64,000 nucleotides of DNA from Porphyrobacter sp. AAP60. GTDB lineage: Bacteria; Pseudomonadota; Alphaproteobacteria; Sphingomonadales; Sphingomonadaceae. Location: contig NZ_LJHV01000002.1 in assembly GCF_001296025.1 (NCBI RefSeq), positions 558,001 through 622,000 of the forward strand. The letters are read 5' to 3'. Shown here piece by piece: positions 27,452-37,062 of this stretch. The notes under the pieces were generated by a model. The model ran no database searches and was not told where the DNA came from. It saw only the letters and a list, made by a program, of their open reading frames with translations. How positions within the stretch are numbered: position 1 is the first letter of the stretch; every line of letters starts with the position of its first letter. The translations under genes and the position numbers were made by a program.

Positions 27452-27873
27452 AGCTGCGACGCGCGCTTTTCGAAAGCCTCTACCATCTTGCGGAAGGCCT
27501 TGTCGAAATACTGCCCGGCGATCCTCTCGAACAAGCGGTTCTTGAAGGTAAAATCGACGAGGAAATCGATCTCGCAAGTGGTCGCATCGACGGCGCGGAA
27601 CGTCCAGACATTGTCCAGATCACTCAACGGCCCGTCAAGGTAGTGCACGGCGATCTCGCGCGGGCGGGCCTTGGTGACGCGCGAGGTGAAGCTCTCCCGG
27701 ATCGCCTTGAAGCCCACCACCATGTCAGCGACCATCTCGGTCTCGGTGTTAGAGCGTACGCGGGTCGCGATGACCCACGGCAAAAACTCGCCATAACGGC
27801 CCACATCCGCGACCAGATCGAACATCTGCTCCGCGCTGTAAGGCAGGCGGCGGGTTTCGCGAATACCGGGCAT
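27412..27873 (-). CDS. START-like protein of the Coq10/RatA family
   Basis: A 153-residue polyketide-cyclase/START-like protein. The family pattern is seen in RRLPYSAEQMFDLVADVGRYGEFLPW, in VGFKAIRESFTSRV, and in a C-terminal helix with VDFTFKNRLFERIAGQYFDKAFRKMVEAFEKRA. Coq10 homologues bind ubiquinone and support its delivery to the respiratory chain; bacterial RatA was described as affecting ribosome association, so the true role is uncertain. The ATG overlaps the lipA stop by one base, as in other alphaproteobacteria. The 3' end overlaps pncC by 40 bp. Confidence 0.88.
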   Translation of the reverse strand: MPGIRETRRLPYSAEQMFDLVADVGRYGEFLPWVIATRVRSNTETEMVADMVVGFKAIRESFTSRVTKARPREIAVHYLDGPLSDLDNVWTFRAVDATTCEIDFLVDFTFKNRLFERIAGQYFDKAFRKMVEAFEKRASQLYGSSNSSAQNVA

Positions 27874-28844
27874 CAGGCGCCAGCCTTGGCTCCGGCGCGG
27901 CCATGTTCTTTGGCCAGCTTTTCTTCGCGCGCCTTGCGCATCACCGCAAAATCATCTCCCGCGTGATAGCTCGAACGGGTCAGCGGGGTCGCGGCAACCT
28001 GCAGGAAGCCCTTGGCCCGCGCGATCGCACCGTAGGCTGAAAATGCCTTGGGCGTGACAAACTCCTCGACCGTCGCGTGCTTGGGCGTGGGCTGGAGATA
28101 TTGGCCCATCGTCATGAAATCGACTTCGGCGCAGCGCATGTCATCCATCACCTGATGGACTTCCAATCGCTGTTCGCCCAGCCCCAGCATAATGCCCGAT
28201 TTGGTGAAGATCAGCGGGTTATGGGCCTTCACCTCTTCAAGTAGCCGCAGCGAGGCATAGTAACGCGCACCGGGGCGGATGCTGGGATAAAGCCGGGGCA
28301 CCGTTTCGAGGTTGTGGTTATAAACATCCGGCCCGGCCTCGCAGATCATTTCCACCGCGCGGCGCATCTTGCCGCGGAAATCGGGCGTGAGAATCTCGAT
28401 CGTGGTGTCAGGCGTGTTGCGACGCAGCGCCTCGATCACCTTGACGAACTGCGATGCACCGCCATCGGGCAGATCATCACGATCAACGCTCGTAATGACG
28501 ATGTGCTGAAGGCCCATCTTGGCCGCGGCGATGGCCGTATTCTCCGGTTCGAACGGATCGACCGCGCGCGGCATCCCGGTCTTGACGTTGCAGAAGGCGC
28601 AGGCCCGCGTGCAGACATCGCCGAGGATCATCACCGTGGCGTGTTTCTTCGTCCAGCATTCACCGATATTCGGGCACGCTGCCTCTTCGCACACCGTATT
28701 GAGGTTAAGCTCGCGCATCAGACGTCGGGTTTCGTGATAACCTTCGCTGACCGGCGCGCGCACGCGGATCCAGTCCGGCTTGCGCTGGCGGGCGGGCCTG
28801 TCTTCGGACGGGACGGGCTGCGGCGTGCTGGCGAGATCGTTCAT
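27873..28844 (-). CDS. lipA: Lipoyl synthase
   Basis: A radical SAM enzyme that inserts two sulfurs into protein-bound octanoyl groups, making the lipoyl cofactor needed by E2 and by the lipoyl domain of E1 beta encoded in this window. The 323-residue protein has the auxiliary cluster Cys52, Cys57 and Cys63 ([13 protein letters not shown]), the radical SAM cluster Cys78, Cys82 and Cys85 (CTRACAFC), and a C-terminal [10 protein letters not shown]. The ATG at 28844 gives the expected N-terminus; the frame is open upstream but enters the terminator region of the next gene. It is followed by the Coq10-like gene. Confidence 0.96.
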   Translation of the reverse strand: MNDLASTPQPVPSEDRPARQRKPDWIRVRAPVSEGYHETRRLMRELNLNTVCEEAACPNIGECWTKKHATVMILGDVCTRACAFCNVKTGMPRAVDPFEPENTAIAAAKMGLQHIVITSVDRDDLPDGGASQFVKVIEALRRNTPDTTIEILTPDFRGKMRRAVEMICEAGPDVYNHNLETVPRLYPSIRPGARYYASLRLLEEVKAHNPLIFTKSGIMLGLGEQRLEVHQVMDDMRCAEVDFMTMGQYLQPTPKHATVEEFVTPKAFSAYGAIARAKGFLQVAATPLTRSSYHAGDDFAVMRKAREEKLAKEHGRAGAKAGA

Positions 28845-28917
28845 AGGATGCCATTTAGGCGCGACAGGCCCGTGCCGCAAGCACGCGGCAGCTTGCAATT
28901 GCGGCACATGCCATAAC

Positions 28918-28956
28918 AAAAAAGGGGAGCGCCGGATGGTATGTCCGGCGCTCCCC
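28918..28956 (-). terminator. Rho-independent terminator of the TPR gene
   Basis: A perfect 13-bp stem (28924-28936 with 28944-28956, GGGGAGCGCCGGA and its complement) with a 7-nt loop is followed on the minus strand by six T residues (28918-28923). It lies 24 bp after the stop of the TPR protein gene and upstream of lipA, and so separates the two transcripts. Confidence 0.92.
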
Positions 28957-28980
28957 ATTGTATGTTTGCTTGATGCAGGA

Positions 28981-30336
28981 TCAGATGCTGGTCGCAGCCG
29001 GTGCTGCTGCGGCCATGCCGCCCTGCTGTGCAGCATAGGCGCTCCACAACTTCGCAACCGGGGCACGCACGCCGTCGACCTGCGCCAGACTTTCGCGCGC
29101 AGCAGCAGCATCGCCTGCGCCGATCTGGGCAATGCCGAGACGGGTCAACGCAAGATTGCGATCAACACCGGCCATCCCGAGGCTCTTTTCGTAAAAATTG
29201 ACCGCCTTGGCGTATTCACCATAGCTGAGAAAAGCATCTCCGGCTGCGATCACTGTGCGAAGCTGGGCGTTACCGGCGTTGGCATCTCTTTCCAGCGCAG
29301 GAAGCTCCGCACGGTCTCCTGCAATCCGGCCGCTGGCGACTCCCATCTGTTCATCAACATAGGTGTCGGACCCACGGGGGATCGTCCCGTTAGCGCGCGC
29401 CTCTTCGATCAAATTCTTCACTTCCATCGGCAGGCGACGGGCATCGGCAGCCTCGATGTAGAAGATGTAATCGTTCTTATCCTTCAGCGTGCCGACCTTC
29501 TTGCCGAGCCGCAGCAGATCAAGCATCACCGGGCCGTCGAAGTCGTTGAGGTTACGCGTCAGGTTGACGGCATCACGCCAGTTTTCCGGTTGGGGATTGT
29601 CGATCACCCAAGCGGTTGCGAAATCATAGACCTGCGGCACGATTTCATTGGTGTAAGCCACCGACACGCCGCGGCGATACCATTTCTGATCGACCGGCTG
29701 ACCCTGGGCCTTGCGCTGCGCAATGGCATCGCTGAGATATTTCAGACCTTCGACATTGCGATCTTCGCTGAAATACAGCTCAGCCATGTTCATCTGCAAG
29801 TCGGACGTCGTGACGCCTTCTGCGGCATAATTGAGATCGATGGCCTTCTGCAGGTAATTGCGCGCCTTTTCATATTGGTTGAGGCTGGTCGCGACCTGGA
29901 ATGCCACAAGGTTGAAACGCCCGGCTTCTTCCGGTTTGATCTTGCCGCTGGCGAGCATCATTTCCACGCCCTGAAACTGCAGGGCGTTGTCCTTGGATTT
30001 GATCCCGGCGTTGAACAATAACCCACCGGCCGCGATCTGCTCGTCAGGCGAAACTGCAAGCGGAACCAGCGCAGTCAGCTGCGGCTTGAGGCCGGAGACA
30101 TCGGTTCCTTCCGCCTCTACGGCGGTGCTCACCGGCTGATAGGCCTCAACGAACTCCTTCGAATAGACCGGCTTGGCGGGATCGGCCTTTTCTTCCTTTT
30201 TCCGCTTCTGGGCATGGGCTGCATCGGCAAATCCGGGAACCGCCAACACGGCAGTGCCACTGGCCAGAGCGATGGCAAGCGCCAGCTGCCGGGCAAGGCC
30301 GGCGTTACGAAGACGGGGCGAAGACAAATTGGTCAC
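28981..30336 (-). CDS. Secreted tetratricopeptide-repeat protein
   Basis: A 451-residue protein with a signal peptide (about 10-43, ending AAHAQ) followed by a charged [10 protein letters not shown] segment and a helical repeat body. TPR-like units are seen in [47 protein letters not shown] in part, and [18 protein letters not shown] followed by [21 protein letters not shown]. It is probably a periplasmic protein with scaffold or peptidoglycan-related functions, but none can be assigned. The GTG at 30336 was chosen because GGAGG lies five bases upstream; the open frame extends further upstream. A strong terminator follows. It is divergent from gyrA. Confidence 0.8.
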   Translation of the reverse strand: MTNLSSPRLRNAGLARQLALAIALASGTAVLAVPGFADAAHAQKRKKEEKADPAKPVYSKEFVEAYQPVSTAVEAEGTDVSGLKPQLTALVPLAVSPDEQIAAGGLLFNAGIKSKDNALQFQGVEMMLASGKIKPEEAGRFNLVAFQVATSLNQYEKARNYLQKAIDLNYAAEGVTTSDLQMNMAELYFSEDRNVEGLKYLSDAIAQRKAQGQPVDQKWYRRGVSVAYTNEIVPQVYDFATAWVIDNPQPENWRDAVNLTRNLNDFDGPVMLDLLRLGKKVGTLKDKNDYIFYIEAADARRLPMEVKNLIEEARANGTIPRGSDTYVDEQMGVASGRIAGDRAELPALERDANAGNAQLRTVIAAGDAFLSYGEYAKAVNFYEKSLGMAGVDRNLALTRLGIAQIGAGDAAAARESLAQVDGVRAPVAKLWSAYAAQQGGMAAAAPAATSI

Positions 30337-30660
30337 TGCATCCTCCAGAACTAACGCAGCGCATGCCTGATCGGCGTTTAACGCTGCCATAACATCTGCC
30401 CTCGCCTTTGAACGGCTCGGCCCAGATTTGCAATTGTCGCTAGACGAGCCGTGCTGAACGCCCATTGAATGCCCGCAGGACAATCCGTTCACGATGCGGC
30501 ATATGTGGAAAAACGCCGCCTGTTCGCGCTGTGTTCGCGGGCAAAGGTGGCGCAAGCGGGCTTGGGGCACTAGATAGGGTCAAAGCAACGGCCTTGCGGG
30601 GCCACCGCCACAGCGGCTTTTGAACGCACGCAAAGAACACCAGCAGAAACGGGCCAAGCC
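30337..30660. other. Gene-free divergent region between the TPR gene and gyrA
   Basis: These 324 bases separate two divergent genes and must hold both promoters. I see no convincing -35/-10 pair, no RNA gene and no strong hairpin. An open frame in phase with the TPR gene covers most of it on the minus strand but has no good start or conserved character. Confidence 0.5.
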
Positions 30661-33471
30661 TTGAGCGACGACAGCGACATTCTCGATTCCACCGCCCCGG
30701 TACCGATGGGCGGATTTGAACGCATCGACATCGTCGATGAAATGAAATCGAGTTATCTCGATTACGCGATGAGCGTGATCGTCTCCCGCGCGTTGCCGGA
30801 CGTGCGTGACGGGTTGAAGCCGGTTCACCGGCGGATTCTGTTCGCCAGTCAGGAAGGCGGGTTCGTCGCTGGCAAGCCTTACCGCAAGAGCGCCAAGATC
30901 GTCGGCGACGTGATGGGTAACTATCACCCGCATGGCGACAGCGCGATTTACGATGCCTTGGCGCGCATGACGCAGCCGTGGTCGATGCGGGTGCCGCTGA
31001 TCGATGGTCAGGGCAACTTCGGTTCGATGGACCCCGATCCGCCAGCCTCCATGCGTTATACCGAAGCGCGGTTGGCGCGGGTGGCCAACAGTCTGCTCGA
31101 CGATCTCGACAAGGATACGGTCGATTTCACCGAGAACTATGACGGCAGCCGCAAGGAGCCGACTGTTCTGCCCGCGCGCTTTCCCAACCTGCTGGTCAAC
31201 GGCGCAGGCGGGATCGCGGTCGGCATGGCGACCAACGTGCCGCCGCACAACCTTGGCGAAGTGATCGACGCTTGCTTTGCCTATATGGACAATCCGGCGA
31301 TCACATCTGAAGAACTCATCGAATATATCCCCGGCCCCGATTTTCCCACTGCGCCGCTGATCCTCGGTACGCATGGGGCACGTCAGGCCTATACCACCGG
31401 GCGGGGGTCGATCCTGATGCGGTGCCGCCACGAGGTGGAATCCACGCGCGGTGCCAAGAGCGAAGGGCGCGAAAGCATCGTCTTCACCTCGATCCCCTAT
31501 CAGGTCGGCAAGTCCAATCTGGTGGAAAAGATCGCCGAAGCCGCCAAGGAAAAGCGGATCGAGGGCGTTTCCGACATCCGCGACGAATCCTCGCGCGAAG
31601 GTGTGCGGGTTGTGATCGATCTGAAGCGCGATGCCACGCCCGAAGTGGTGCTGAACCAGATCTGGCGGCACACCCCGGCGCAATCATCCTTCCCTGCGAA
31701 CATGCTGGCGATCCGCGGCGGACGGCCCGAAACGCTGCGCCTGCGCGATTTCATCGCCGCCTTCATCACCTTCCGCGAGGAAGTGATCACCCGGCGCACC
31801 AAGTTCGAACTCGCCAAGGCACGGGAGCGTGCGCATATCTTGCTCGGCCTCGTGGTGGCGGTGTCGAACCTTGATGAAGTGGTGGCGATGATCCGCAGCG
31901 CCCCGAACCCCGCCGAAGCGCGTGCCCGCCTGATGGCCAAGGAATGGCCGATCGGCGACATCGCGCAGTATATCCGGCTGGTCGAGGCGATTGATCCCGA
32001 TGCCGACCAGGAAGGCGGCACCTATCGCCTGTCCGAAAGACAGGTGCGTGCAATCCTCGAACTGCGCCTCCACCGTCTGACCGCGCTGGGCCGTGACGAA
32101 ATTGGCGGCGAGCTGAAAACCCTCGCAGTTTCGATCGAGGAATACCTCTCGATCCTGGGTGATCGGGTGAAGCTGTATGGCGTGATGCGCGACGAGCTGG
32201 CCGAAATCCGCGCCACTTATGCCACCCCGCGCCTGTCCGAAATCGCGCCGGCCTGGGATGGTCTGGAAGACGAAGACCTGATCGAACGCGAAGAGATGGT
32301 CGTTACCGTCACGCATGATGGTTATATCAAACGCACGGCGCTCAACACCTTCCGGGCGCAGGCGCGCGGCGGCAAGGGCCGCAGCGGAATGGCAACCAAA
32401 GACGAAGACGCAGTGGTCGAACTGTTCGTCACCAGCACCCACAACCCCGTGCTGTTCTTCACCAACACGGGCCGCGTTTACCGGATGAAGGTGTGGAAGC
32501 TGCCCGAAGGCGGGCCGCAGACCAAAGGCCGCCCGATGGTCAATCTGCTGCCGCTGGGCGACGAGGAACGCGTCACCAACGTGCTGCCCCTGCCCGAAGA
32601 CGAGGCATCATGGGCCAATCTCAACATCGTGTTCGCCACCGAACAGGGCATGGTGCGTCGCAATTCGATGGACGCCTTCACCAATGTGCCGACCGCGGGC
32701 AAATACGCGATGGGCTTTGTCGAAGGATCGGGTGACCGGCTGATCGGCGTGCAACTGCTGACCGAAGAACAGCAGATCTTCCTCGCCAGCGATTCGGGCA
32801 AGGCGATCCGCTTTGCCGCGACCGATGCGCGCGAAACCAAGAGCCGCACCGGCATCGGCGTGCGGGGCATGAGCCTGAAAAAGGGCGGCAAGGTCGTCAG
32901 CATGGCGGTGCTCGATCCCCTCACCGCCGACATGGAAACGCGCGAGGCTTACCTGCGTGCAGCGGCATGGAAGAACAACGACGCGCAAGCCGCCCTGCCC
33001 GCCGAACAGGTCGAAGCCATGACCGGTGGCGAGGAGTTCATCCTCACCATCACCGCAAATGGCTATGGCAAGATCTCCTCTGCCTATGAATACCGCACCA
33101 CATCACGCGGCGGCCAGGGTATCACCAATATCGGAACGCCGGAAAGCAACCCGGAACGCAACGGCCCGGTGGTGGCAAGCTTCCCGGTCAAGCACGGATC
33201 GCAGCTGATGCTGGTGACCGATCAGGCCAAGCTGATCCGGCTCGACATCGATTTCCGCCACATGGTGGAAGGCGGGTTTGAGAGCCTCAAGGGCTTCTCT
33301 ATCTCCGGACGCAGTTCGTCGGGGGTGCGCATCTTCGATGTCGCCAAGGGCGAACACATCGTTGGCGCGGCACTGATCGACGAGACCGAAGAGCCGGAAA
33401 ATCCAGCGGAAGAAGCTATCGCAGCCGAATTGAACAACACGGCGAACGCGAGCGAGCCGCCCCTCAGCTGA
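30661..33471 (+). CDS. gyrA: DNA gyrase subunit A
   Basis: The A subunit breaks and rejoins DNA for negative supercoiling. The 936-residue protein begins at TTG (MSDDSDIL); the next ATG would remove part of the conserved N-terminus. The catalytic Tyr is Y133 in SMRYTEARL. The quinolone-determining region reads [12 protein letters not shown] with Ser94 and Asp98, the sensitive-type residues. The C-terminal DNA-wrapping beta-pinwheel contains the GyrA box QARGGKG, followed by repeated blades and an acidic tail of about 30 residues. It is slightly longer than the Escherichia coli protein, as usual in alphaproteobacteria. A terminator lies just downstream. Confidence 0.97.
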   Translation: MSDDSDILDSTAPVPMGGFERIDIVDEMKSSYLDYAMSVIVSRALPDVRDGLKPVHRRILFASQEGGFVAGKPYRKSAKIVGDVMGNYHPHGDSAIYDALARMTQPWSMRVPLIDGQGNFGSMDPDPPASMRYTEARLARVANSLLDDLDKDTVDFTENYDGSRKEPTVLPARFPNLLVNGAGGIAVGMATNVPPHNLGEVIDACFAYMDNPAITSEELIEYIPGPDFPTAPLILGTHGARQAYTTGRGSILMRCRHEVESTRGAKSEGRESIVFTSIPYQVGKSNLVEKIAEAAKEKRIEGVSDIRDESSREGVRVVIDLKRDATPEVVLNQIWRHTPAQSSFPANMLAIRGGRPETLRLRDFIAAFITFREEVITRRTKFELAKARERAHILLGLVVAVSNLDEVVAMIRSAPNPAEARARLMAKEWPIGDIAQYIRLVEAIDPDADQEGGTYRLSERQVRAILELRLHRLTALGRDEIGGELKTLAVSIEEYLSILGDRVKLYGVMRDELAEIRATYATPRLSEIAPAWDGLEDEDLIEREEMVVTVTHDGYIKRTALNTFRAQARGGKGRSGMATKDEDAVVELFVTSTHNPVLFFTNTGRVYRMKVWKLPEGGPQTKGRPMVNLLPLGDEERVTNVLPLPEDEASWANLNIVFATEQGMVRRNSMDAFTNVPTAGKYAMGFVEGSGDRLIGVQLLTEEQQIFLASDSGKAIRFAATDARETKSRTGIGVRGMSLKKGGKVVSMAVLDPLTADMETREAYLRAAAWKNNDAQAALPAEQVEAMTGGEEFILTITANGYGKISSAYEYRTTSRGGQGITNIGTPESNPERNGPVVASFPVKHGSQLMLVTDQAKLIRLDIDFRHMVEGGFESLKGFSISGRSSSGVRIFDVAKGEHIVGAALIDETEEPENPAEEAIAAELNNTANASEPPLS

Positions 33472-33493
33472 CAGCCAATCGCGAATGGTGATC

Positions 33494-33533
33494 AAAAAAC
33501 GGGCAGTCGATCAACAAGTCGGCTGCCCGTTTT
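33494..33533. terminator. Bidirectional terminator between gyrA and the lysoplasmalogenase gene
   Basis: ACGGGCAG (33499-33506) pairs with CTGCCCGT (33523-33530) around a 16-nt loop. A run of A precedes it and TTT follows, so both convergent transcripts would end in a hairpin plus U tract. Confidence 0.8.
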
Positions 33534-33559
33534 CCATGTGCCTAAAAAAGCAGCAATCG

Positions 33560-34228
33560 CTACCTGACGGGCTGCTCGCCTCTCAAGCATTGCACGATGC
33601 CGGTCGCGATCATCACCTGCCCGGCGAAGTAAAGCGGCCAGATCAGAAGATCGGGCAGCGGCGCGAAATCAAAAGTGCCTAGCTGTGAGAAAATCAGCCA
33701 GTCACTCACCACGAACAGCACTGCCCCGGTGCCGACACGATAGCGCGGATAGTGGCTCATCCACGCCGCCGCCGCCATCGCTCCCAAGAAACCGGCGTAA
33801 AGTGCGACCTGCAACTGTTGGCCGCTGAGGATATAACTAACCAGCGGCGTGCCTATCAGCAGCGCTAACCCGATCATTTTCTGCACTGGCGAAGGGCGGG
33901 CGTGGCGGTTGCGCAGATACAGCGCCACAGCAAAACAGTGGGCTGCGGTGAAAAACGCTCCGCCGACAAGAAAATCCAATTCGATGGCGACATCGCCTGC
34001 CGCTGCCAGCGTCAGTGCGCCAATCAATAGCAACCCGTCGAGCCCCCGCTTGCCGCGCGGAACCCGGGCCTGCGCGTAGACCGCGAGCAGACCCACCGAA
34101 GCACCTTTGGCAAGCAAACCCCAGGTACCCTCGCCCACCGGATTATCGCGCAGAAAATAAAACGCGATCGCCGCCGCGATACTCGCCAGCAGCCATGGTC
34201 TTTGTTCGATCAGCGCCTGTTTCGCCAT
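33560..34228 (-). CDS. Lysoplasmalogenase-like membrane protein (YhhN/TMEM86 family)
   Basis: A 222-residue multi-pass membrane protein with about seven to eight hydrophobic helices. Family motifs are seen in LTLAAAGDVAIELDFLVGGAFFTAAHCFAVALY and in GTGAVLFVVSDWLIF, which carry the conserved Asp and His residues. Members hydrolyse the vinyl-ether bond of lysoplasmalogens or have an unknown lipid function in bacteria. It converges with gyrA across a terminator and is divergent from trmFO with 67 bp between start codons. Confidence 0.85.
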   Translation of the reverse strand: MAKQALIEQRPWLLASIAAAIAFYFLRDNPVGEGTWGLLAKGASVGLLAVYAQARVPRGKRGLDGLLLIGALTLAAAGDVAIELDFLVGGAFFTAAHCFAVALYLRNRHARPSPVQKMIGLALLIGTPLVSYILSGQQLQVALYAGFLGAMAAAAWMSHYPRYRVGTGAVLFVVSDWLIFSQLGTFDFAPLPDLLIWPLYFAGQVMIATGIVQCLRGEQPVR

Positions 34229-34295
34229 TGCCTGCCTGTCCTCGTTTCAGCCGTTGGGCTTGCAGGCGCGCTAACACGCAATTACGTGCCCTGCC

Positions 34296-35681
34296 ATGAC
34301 CGCAATTGCGACTATGCACGATGTGCACATTATCGGAGGCGGCCTCGCCGGGAGCGAGGCGGCGTGGCAGCTGGCGCAGCGAGGCTTGCGCGTGCGCCTG
34401 TCCGAGATGCGCGGCGGCGGGGACATGACCCCGGCGCACCAGACCGATGGCCTGGCCGAAATGGTGTGTTCCAACTCCTTCCGCTCGGATGATGACACCA
34501 AGAACGCAGTCGGCCTGCTGCATCATGAAATGCGGATGCTGGACAGTCTGATCATGCGCGCGGGCGAAGTGGCGCGGGTGCCTGCTGGCAGCGCCATGGC
34601 GGTAGACCGCGACGTATTCTCGGCCGAGGTGGAAAAGGCGCTTGCCAGCCACCCCAATGTCACAATCGTGCGCGAGCGGGTGGATGCCCTGCCCGCTGCC
34701 GGTCTGACCATCGTTGCTACCGGGCCGCTGACGGCCGAAGCGCTGGCGGGCAGCATTGTGCGCGCCACAGGAGCCGAACGGCTTGCGTTCTTCGATGCCA
34801 TTGCCCCGATCATCCACCACGACAGCATCGACATGAGCAAATGTTGGGTCCAGTCGCGCTGGAACAAGACCAACGCCGCATCGAACGAAGGAGGCGATTA
34901 CATCAATTGCCCGATGGACGAGGCGCAATACCGGGCTTTCGTGCAAGGGCTGCTCGAAGGCGAAAAGTCCGAATTCAAGCAGTGGGAGAAGGACACGCCC
35001 TATTTCGATGGCTGTATGCCGATCGAGGTAATGGCCGAGCGCGGGTGGGAAACCTTACGCTATGGCCCGATGAAGGGTGTCGGGCTGGACAACCCTTTCG
35101 ATACCACACCTGAATTTCCGCAGGGGCGGTGGCCTTATGCCGTGGTGCAGCTGCGGCAGGACAATAAGCTGGGCACGCTGTGGAATATGGTCGGTTTCCA
35201 GACCAAGCTGAAATATGCTGCGCAAGTGGAACTGTTCCGCACCATTCCGGGGCTGGAAAACGCCGAATTCGCGCGGCTTGGCGGGCTGCACCGCAACACC
35301 TTCCTCAATTCGCCGGAGGTCTTGGACCGCCAGTTGCGCCTGAAAGCCGCGCCGCATATCCGCTTTGCAGGTCAGGTGACGGGCTGTGAAGGGTACGTAG
35401 AAAGCGCGGCAATCGGGCTGGTGGCCGGCATGATGGCCGCGGCCGAATTGGCAGGTCGCGAATGGCAGCCCCTCCCCGCGACGACTGCGCTCGGCGCCTT
35501 GCTCAGCCACATCACCGGCGATGCCGCAGCCGAGACATTTCAACCGATGAACGTCAATTTCGGCCTGTTTCCCCCCTTGCACGATGTCGGCAAGAAGGTG
35601 CGCAAAGAAGCCTACACCTCACGTGCCAAGGATGATCTGGCCCGCTGGATCGCCGATACACGCGAGGCTGTTCCCGTTTAA
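34296..35681 (+). CDS. trmFO: Folate/FAD-dependent tRNA (uracil-54) methyltransferase TrmFO
   Basis: Makes ribothymidine at position 54 of tRNA with methylene-tetrahydrofolate as carbon donor and FADH2. The 461-residue protein has the FAD fingerprint [21 protein letters not shown], the family motifs [12 protein letters not shown] and [10 protein letters not shown], and the conserved Cys in [13 protein letters not shown] and [13 protein letters not shown]. The ending [12 protein letters not shown] is typical. A second ATG six codons in ([10 protein letters not shown]) is an alternative start. It replaces the SAM-dependent TrmA in this lineage. Confidence 0.95.
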   Translation: MTAIATMHDVHIIGGGLAGSEAAWQLAQRGLRVRLSEMRGGGDMTPAHQTDGLAEMVCSNSFRSDDDTKNAVGLLHHEMRMLDSLIMRAGEVARVPAGSAMAVDRDVFSAEVEKALASHPNVTIVRERVDALPAAGLTIVATGPLTAEALAGSIVRATGAERLAFFDAIAPIIHHDSIDMSKCWVQSRWNKTNAASNEGGDYINCPMDEAQYRAFVQGLLEGEKSEFKQWEKDTPYFDGCMPIEVMAERGWETLRYGPMKGVGLDNPFDTTPEFPQGRWPYAVVQLRQDNKLGTLWNMVGFQTKLKYAAQVELFRTIPGLENAEFARLGGLHRNTFLNSPEVLDRQLRLKAAPHIRFAGQVTGCEGYVESAAIGLVAGMMAAAELAGREWQPLPATTALGALLSHITGDAAAETFQPMNVNFGLFPPLHDVGKKVRKEAYTSRAKDDLARWIADTREAVPV

Positions 35682-35689
35682 GGGCGCGG

Positions 35690-36181
35690 TCAGCACTTGC
35701 AGGCAGGCTTTTTCGCCGCTGGCTTGGGTGCAGTGGCGGCGAATTCGCGTGGAGTCAGCCGTTCATTGCCATCAACATCGGCCGCTTCGAACCTTTCCAC
35801 TGTAGTGACCGCCCATTCTTCAAAGGTGAGCAGGTTGTTTCCGTCTTTGTCCAGTTTGCGGAAGGCATCAGTGCGGGTCGACAGCATTTCGTTGCGCGTG
35901 ATCAGCCGGTCACGGTTGCGATCATAGCGGAAGAAGCGCTGTTCTTCGCGGCTGAGTTCGCTCACTTCGGGAGGGGCCGGGCCTTGCAGATCGCCGGGAT
36001 CAGCCATCGGCAGGGCATCGGGATCAAGCACCGGCGCCTCGACAGGCGGCGGCGGCGGTGCGCTGCTTTCGATCTCGGCGCGGCCTTGCCACCACACCAC
36101 ACCAACTCCGGCAAGCGCGAGCCCGCCGATCACACCCAGAACTGCCTGTCGCAACGGTCTGCCCCCTGTTGCTGCACTCAC
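35690..36181 (-). CDS. Membrane-anchored EF-hand protein
   Basis: A 163-residue protein with an N-terminal hydrophobic helix (about 13-31), a Pro-rich linker (about 38-50), and three EF-hand-type calcium loops: YDRNRDRLITRNE, LDKDGNNLLTFEE and ADVDGNERLTPRE. It is probably exported or anchored in the inner membrane with the EF-hands outside. The C-terminus AAKKPACKC is basic and carries two Cys. Function is unknown; a calcium-sensing or buffering role is inference. It is convergent with trmFO (8 bp) and lies just after the squalene-synthase-like gene. Confidence 0.8.
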   Translation of the reverse strand: MSAATGGRPLRQAVLGVIGGLALAGVGVVWWQGRAEIESSAPPPPPVEAPVLDPDALPMADPGDLQGPAPPEVSELSREEQRFFRYDRNRDRLITRNEMLSTRTDAFRKLDKDGNNLLTFEEWAVTTVERFEAADVDGNERLTPREFAATAPKPAAKKPACKC

Positions 36182-36198
36182 CTGGTAAATATACCTAA

Positions 36199-36861
36199 TC
36201 AGGTCAGAAAGATAGCCGCTCTCATCGCAATCAGCGGCGCACCCCTGCCCTCCATCATCGGACGTCCGCCACGCTGCAAGCTGCGCACGGCCAGAGCATT
36301 CAGCACCGCTAACCCGCGCAAAGGGCGCGGCATCCGTCCTCGCGGTGCACTGCGCCCCAACCCGGCATCGATCAGCATTGCCCGCTCACCAGCGTCCGAA
36401 ACGCTGCCCGCAGCATCGGCCAATGCCCAGCGAAACCCTGCAGCCGCGACCATTTCTGCTTCTGCTGGACGAAGATCACCGTCCAAAGCCCCGAAGATGG
36501 CTGACCGCTGCGCTCCGAACCCCTCGATTGCGTCCCGATCGAGCTGATCGGCGGTAACAAGCACCTCCCACCCGTCCACCATTGTCGCCAGCGCAGCTTC
36601 GCGGCCGGCCCATTCGGCGCTGATAGCGTCGAGCACCACATCCCCGCGCGGGCGATCTGCGACAGGCTTTCCCAGCGCATCACGCCACCACGCCAACCGC
36701 ATCTGGCCCAGCATCGGCTCGGTCGTACGGGCCACAATCCTGGCGAGCCGCCGGTCGAGCTGGAACGCAGCAGCCATTGGCCCGCGCACCGCTGGCGGGC
36801 TCCAGGCCAGAGCGAGATCAGCCTCAGGTGGCAAAGGATCAGAGCTATCGAAAGGCATCAT
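36199..36861 (-). CDS. Squalene/phytoene synthase-like protein lacking Asp-rich motifs
   Basis: A 220-residue, mostly helical protein. The segment MLGQMRLAWWRDALG resembles the arginine/tryptophan motif of the squalene/phytoene synthase superfamily, in particular of short homologues related to NDUFAF6. The DxxxD motifs that bind prenyl diphosphates are absent and the protein is shorter than catalytic members, so it is probably not a prenyl synthase. Its neighbour trmFO supports this reading, as I recall such homologues beside trmFO in other alphaproteobacteria. It lies 17 bp upstream of the EF-hand gene on the same strand. Confidence 0.55.
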   Translation of the reverse strand: MMPFDSSDPLPPEADLALAWSPPAVRGPMAAAFQLDRRLARIVARTTEPMLGQMRLAWWRDALGKPVADRPRGDVVLDAISAEWAGREAALATMVDGWEVLVTADQLDRDAIEGFGAQRSAIFGALDGDLRPAEAEMVAAAGFRWALADAAGSVSDAGERAMLIDAGLGRSAPRGRMPRPLRGLAVLNALAVRSLQRGGRPMMEGRGAPLIAMRAAIFLT

Positions 36862-37062
36862 TCCCGCGGCCTACCGCTGTGGGTTCATGCTTGGCAAGCA
36901 AACTGTCTCCGAACGGGACGCAAGGCCGTAATCCAGCCCTGAGGGCAGGTTTAACCCTTTGCTAACCATGGTTCTTCGTATTCCGATTACCAGAGTGGAT
37001 TATGGCCGACGGGTGCAACTGGAATTCCTGCGCCATTTTTGCGCGGGATGTCGGGGAAGGAT

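Noticed and set aside
28845-29132. Extension of lipA upstream to a 419-residue protein
   Set aside because: It would read through the TPR gene terminator, and lipoyl synthases start near the ATG at 28844.
30337-30570. Extension of the TPR protein by 78 residues
   Set aside because: The GTG at 30336 has GGAGG five bases upstream and is followed by a normal signal peptide; the extension lacks both.
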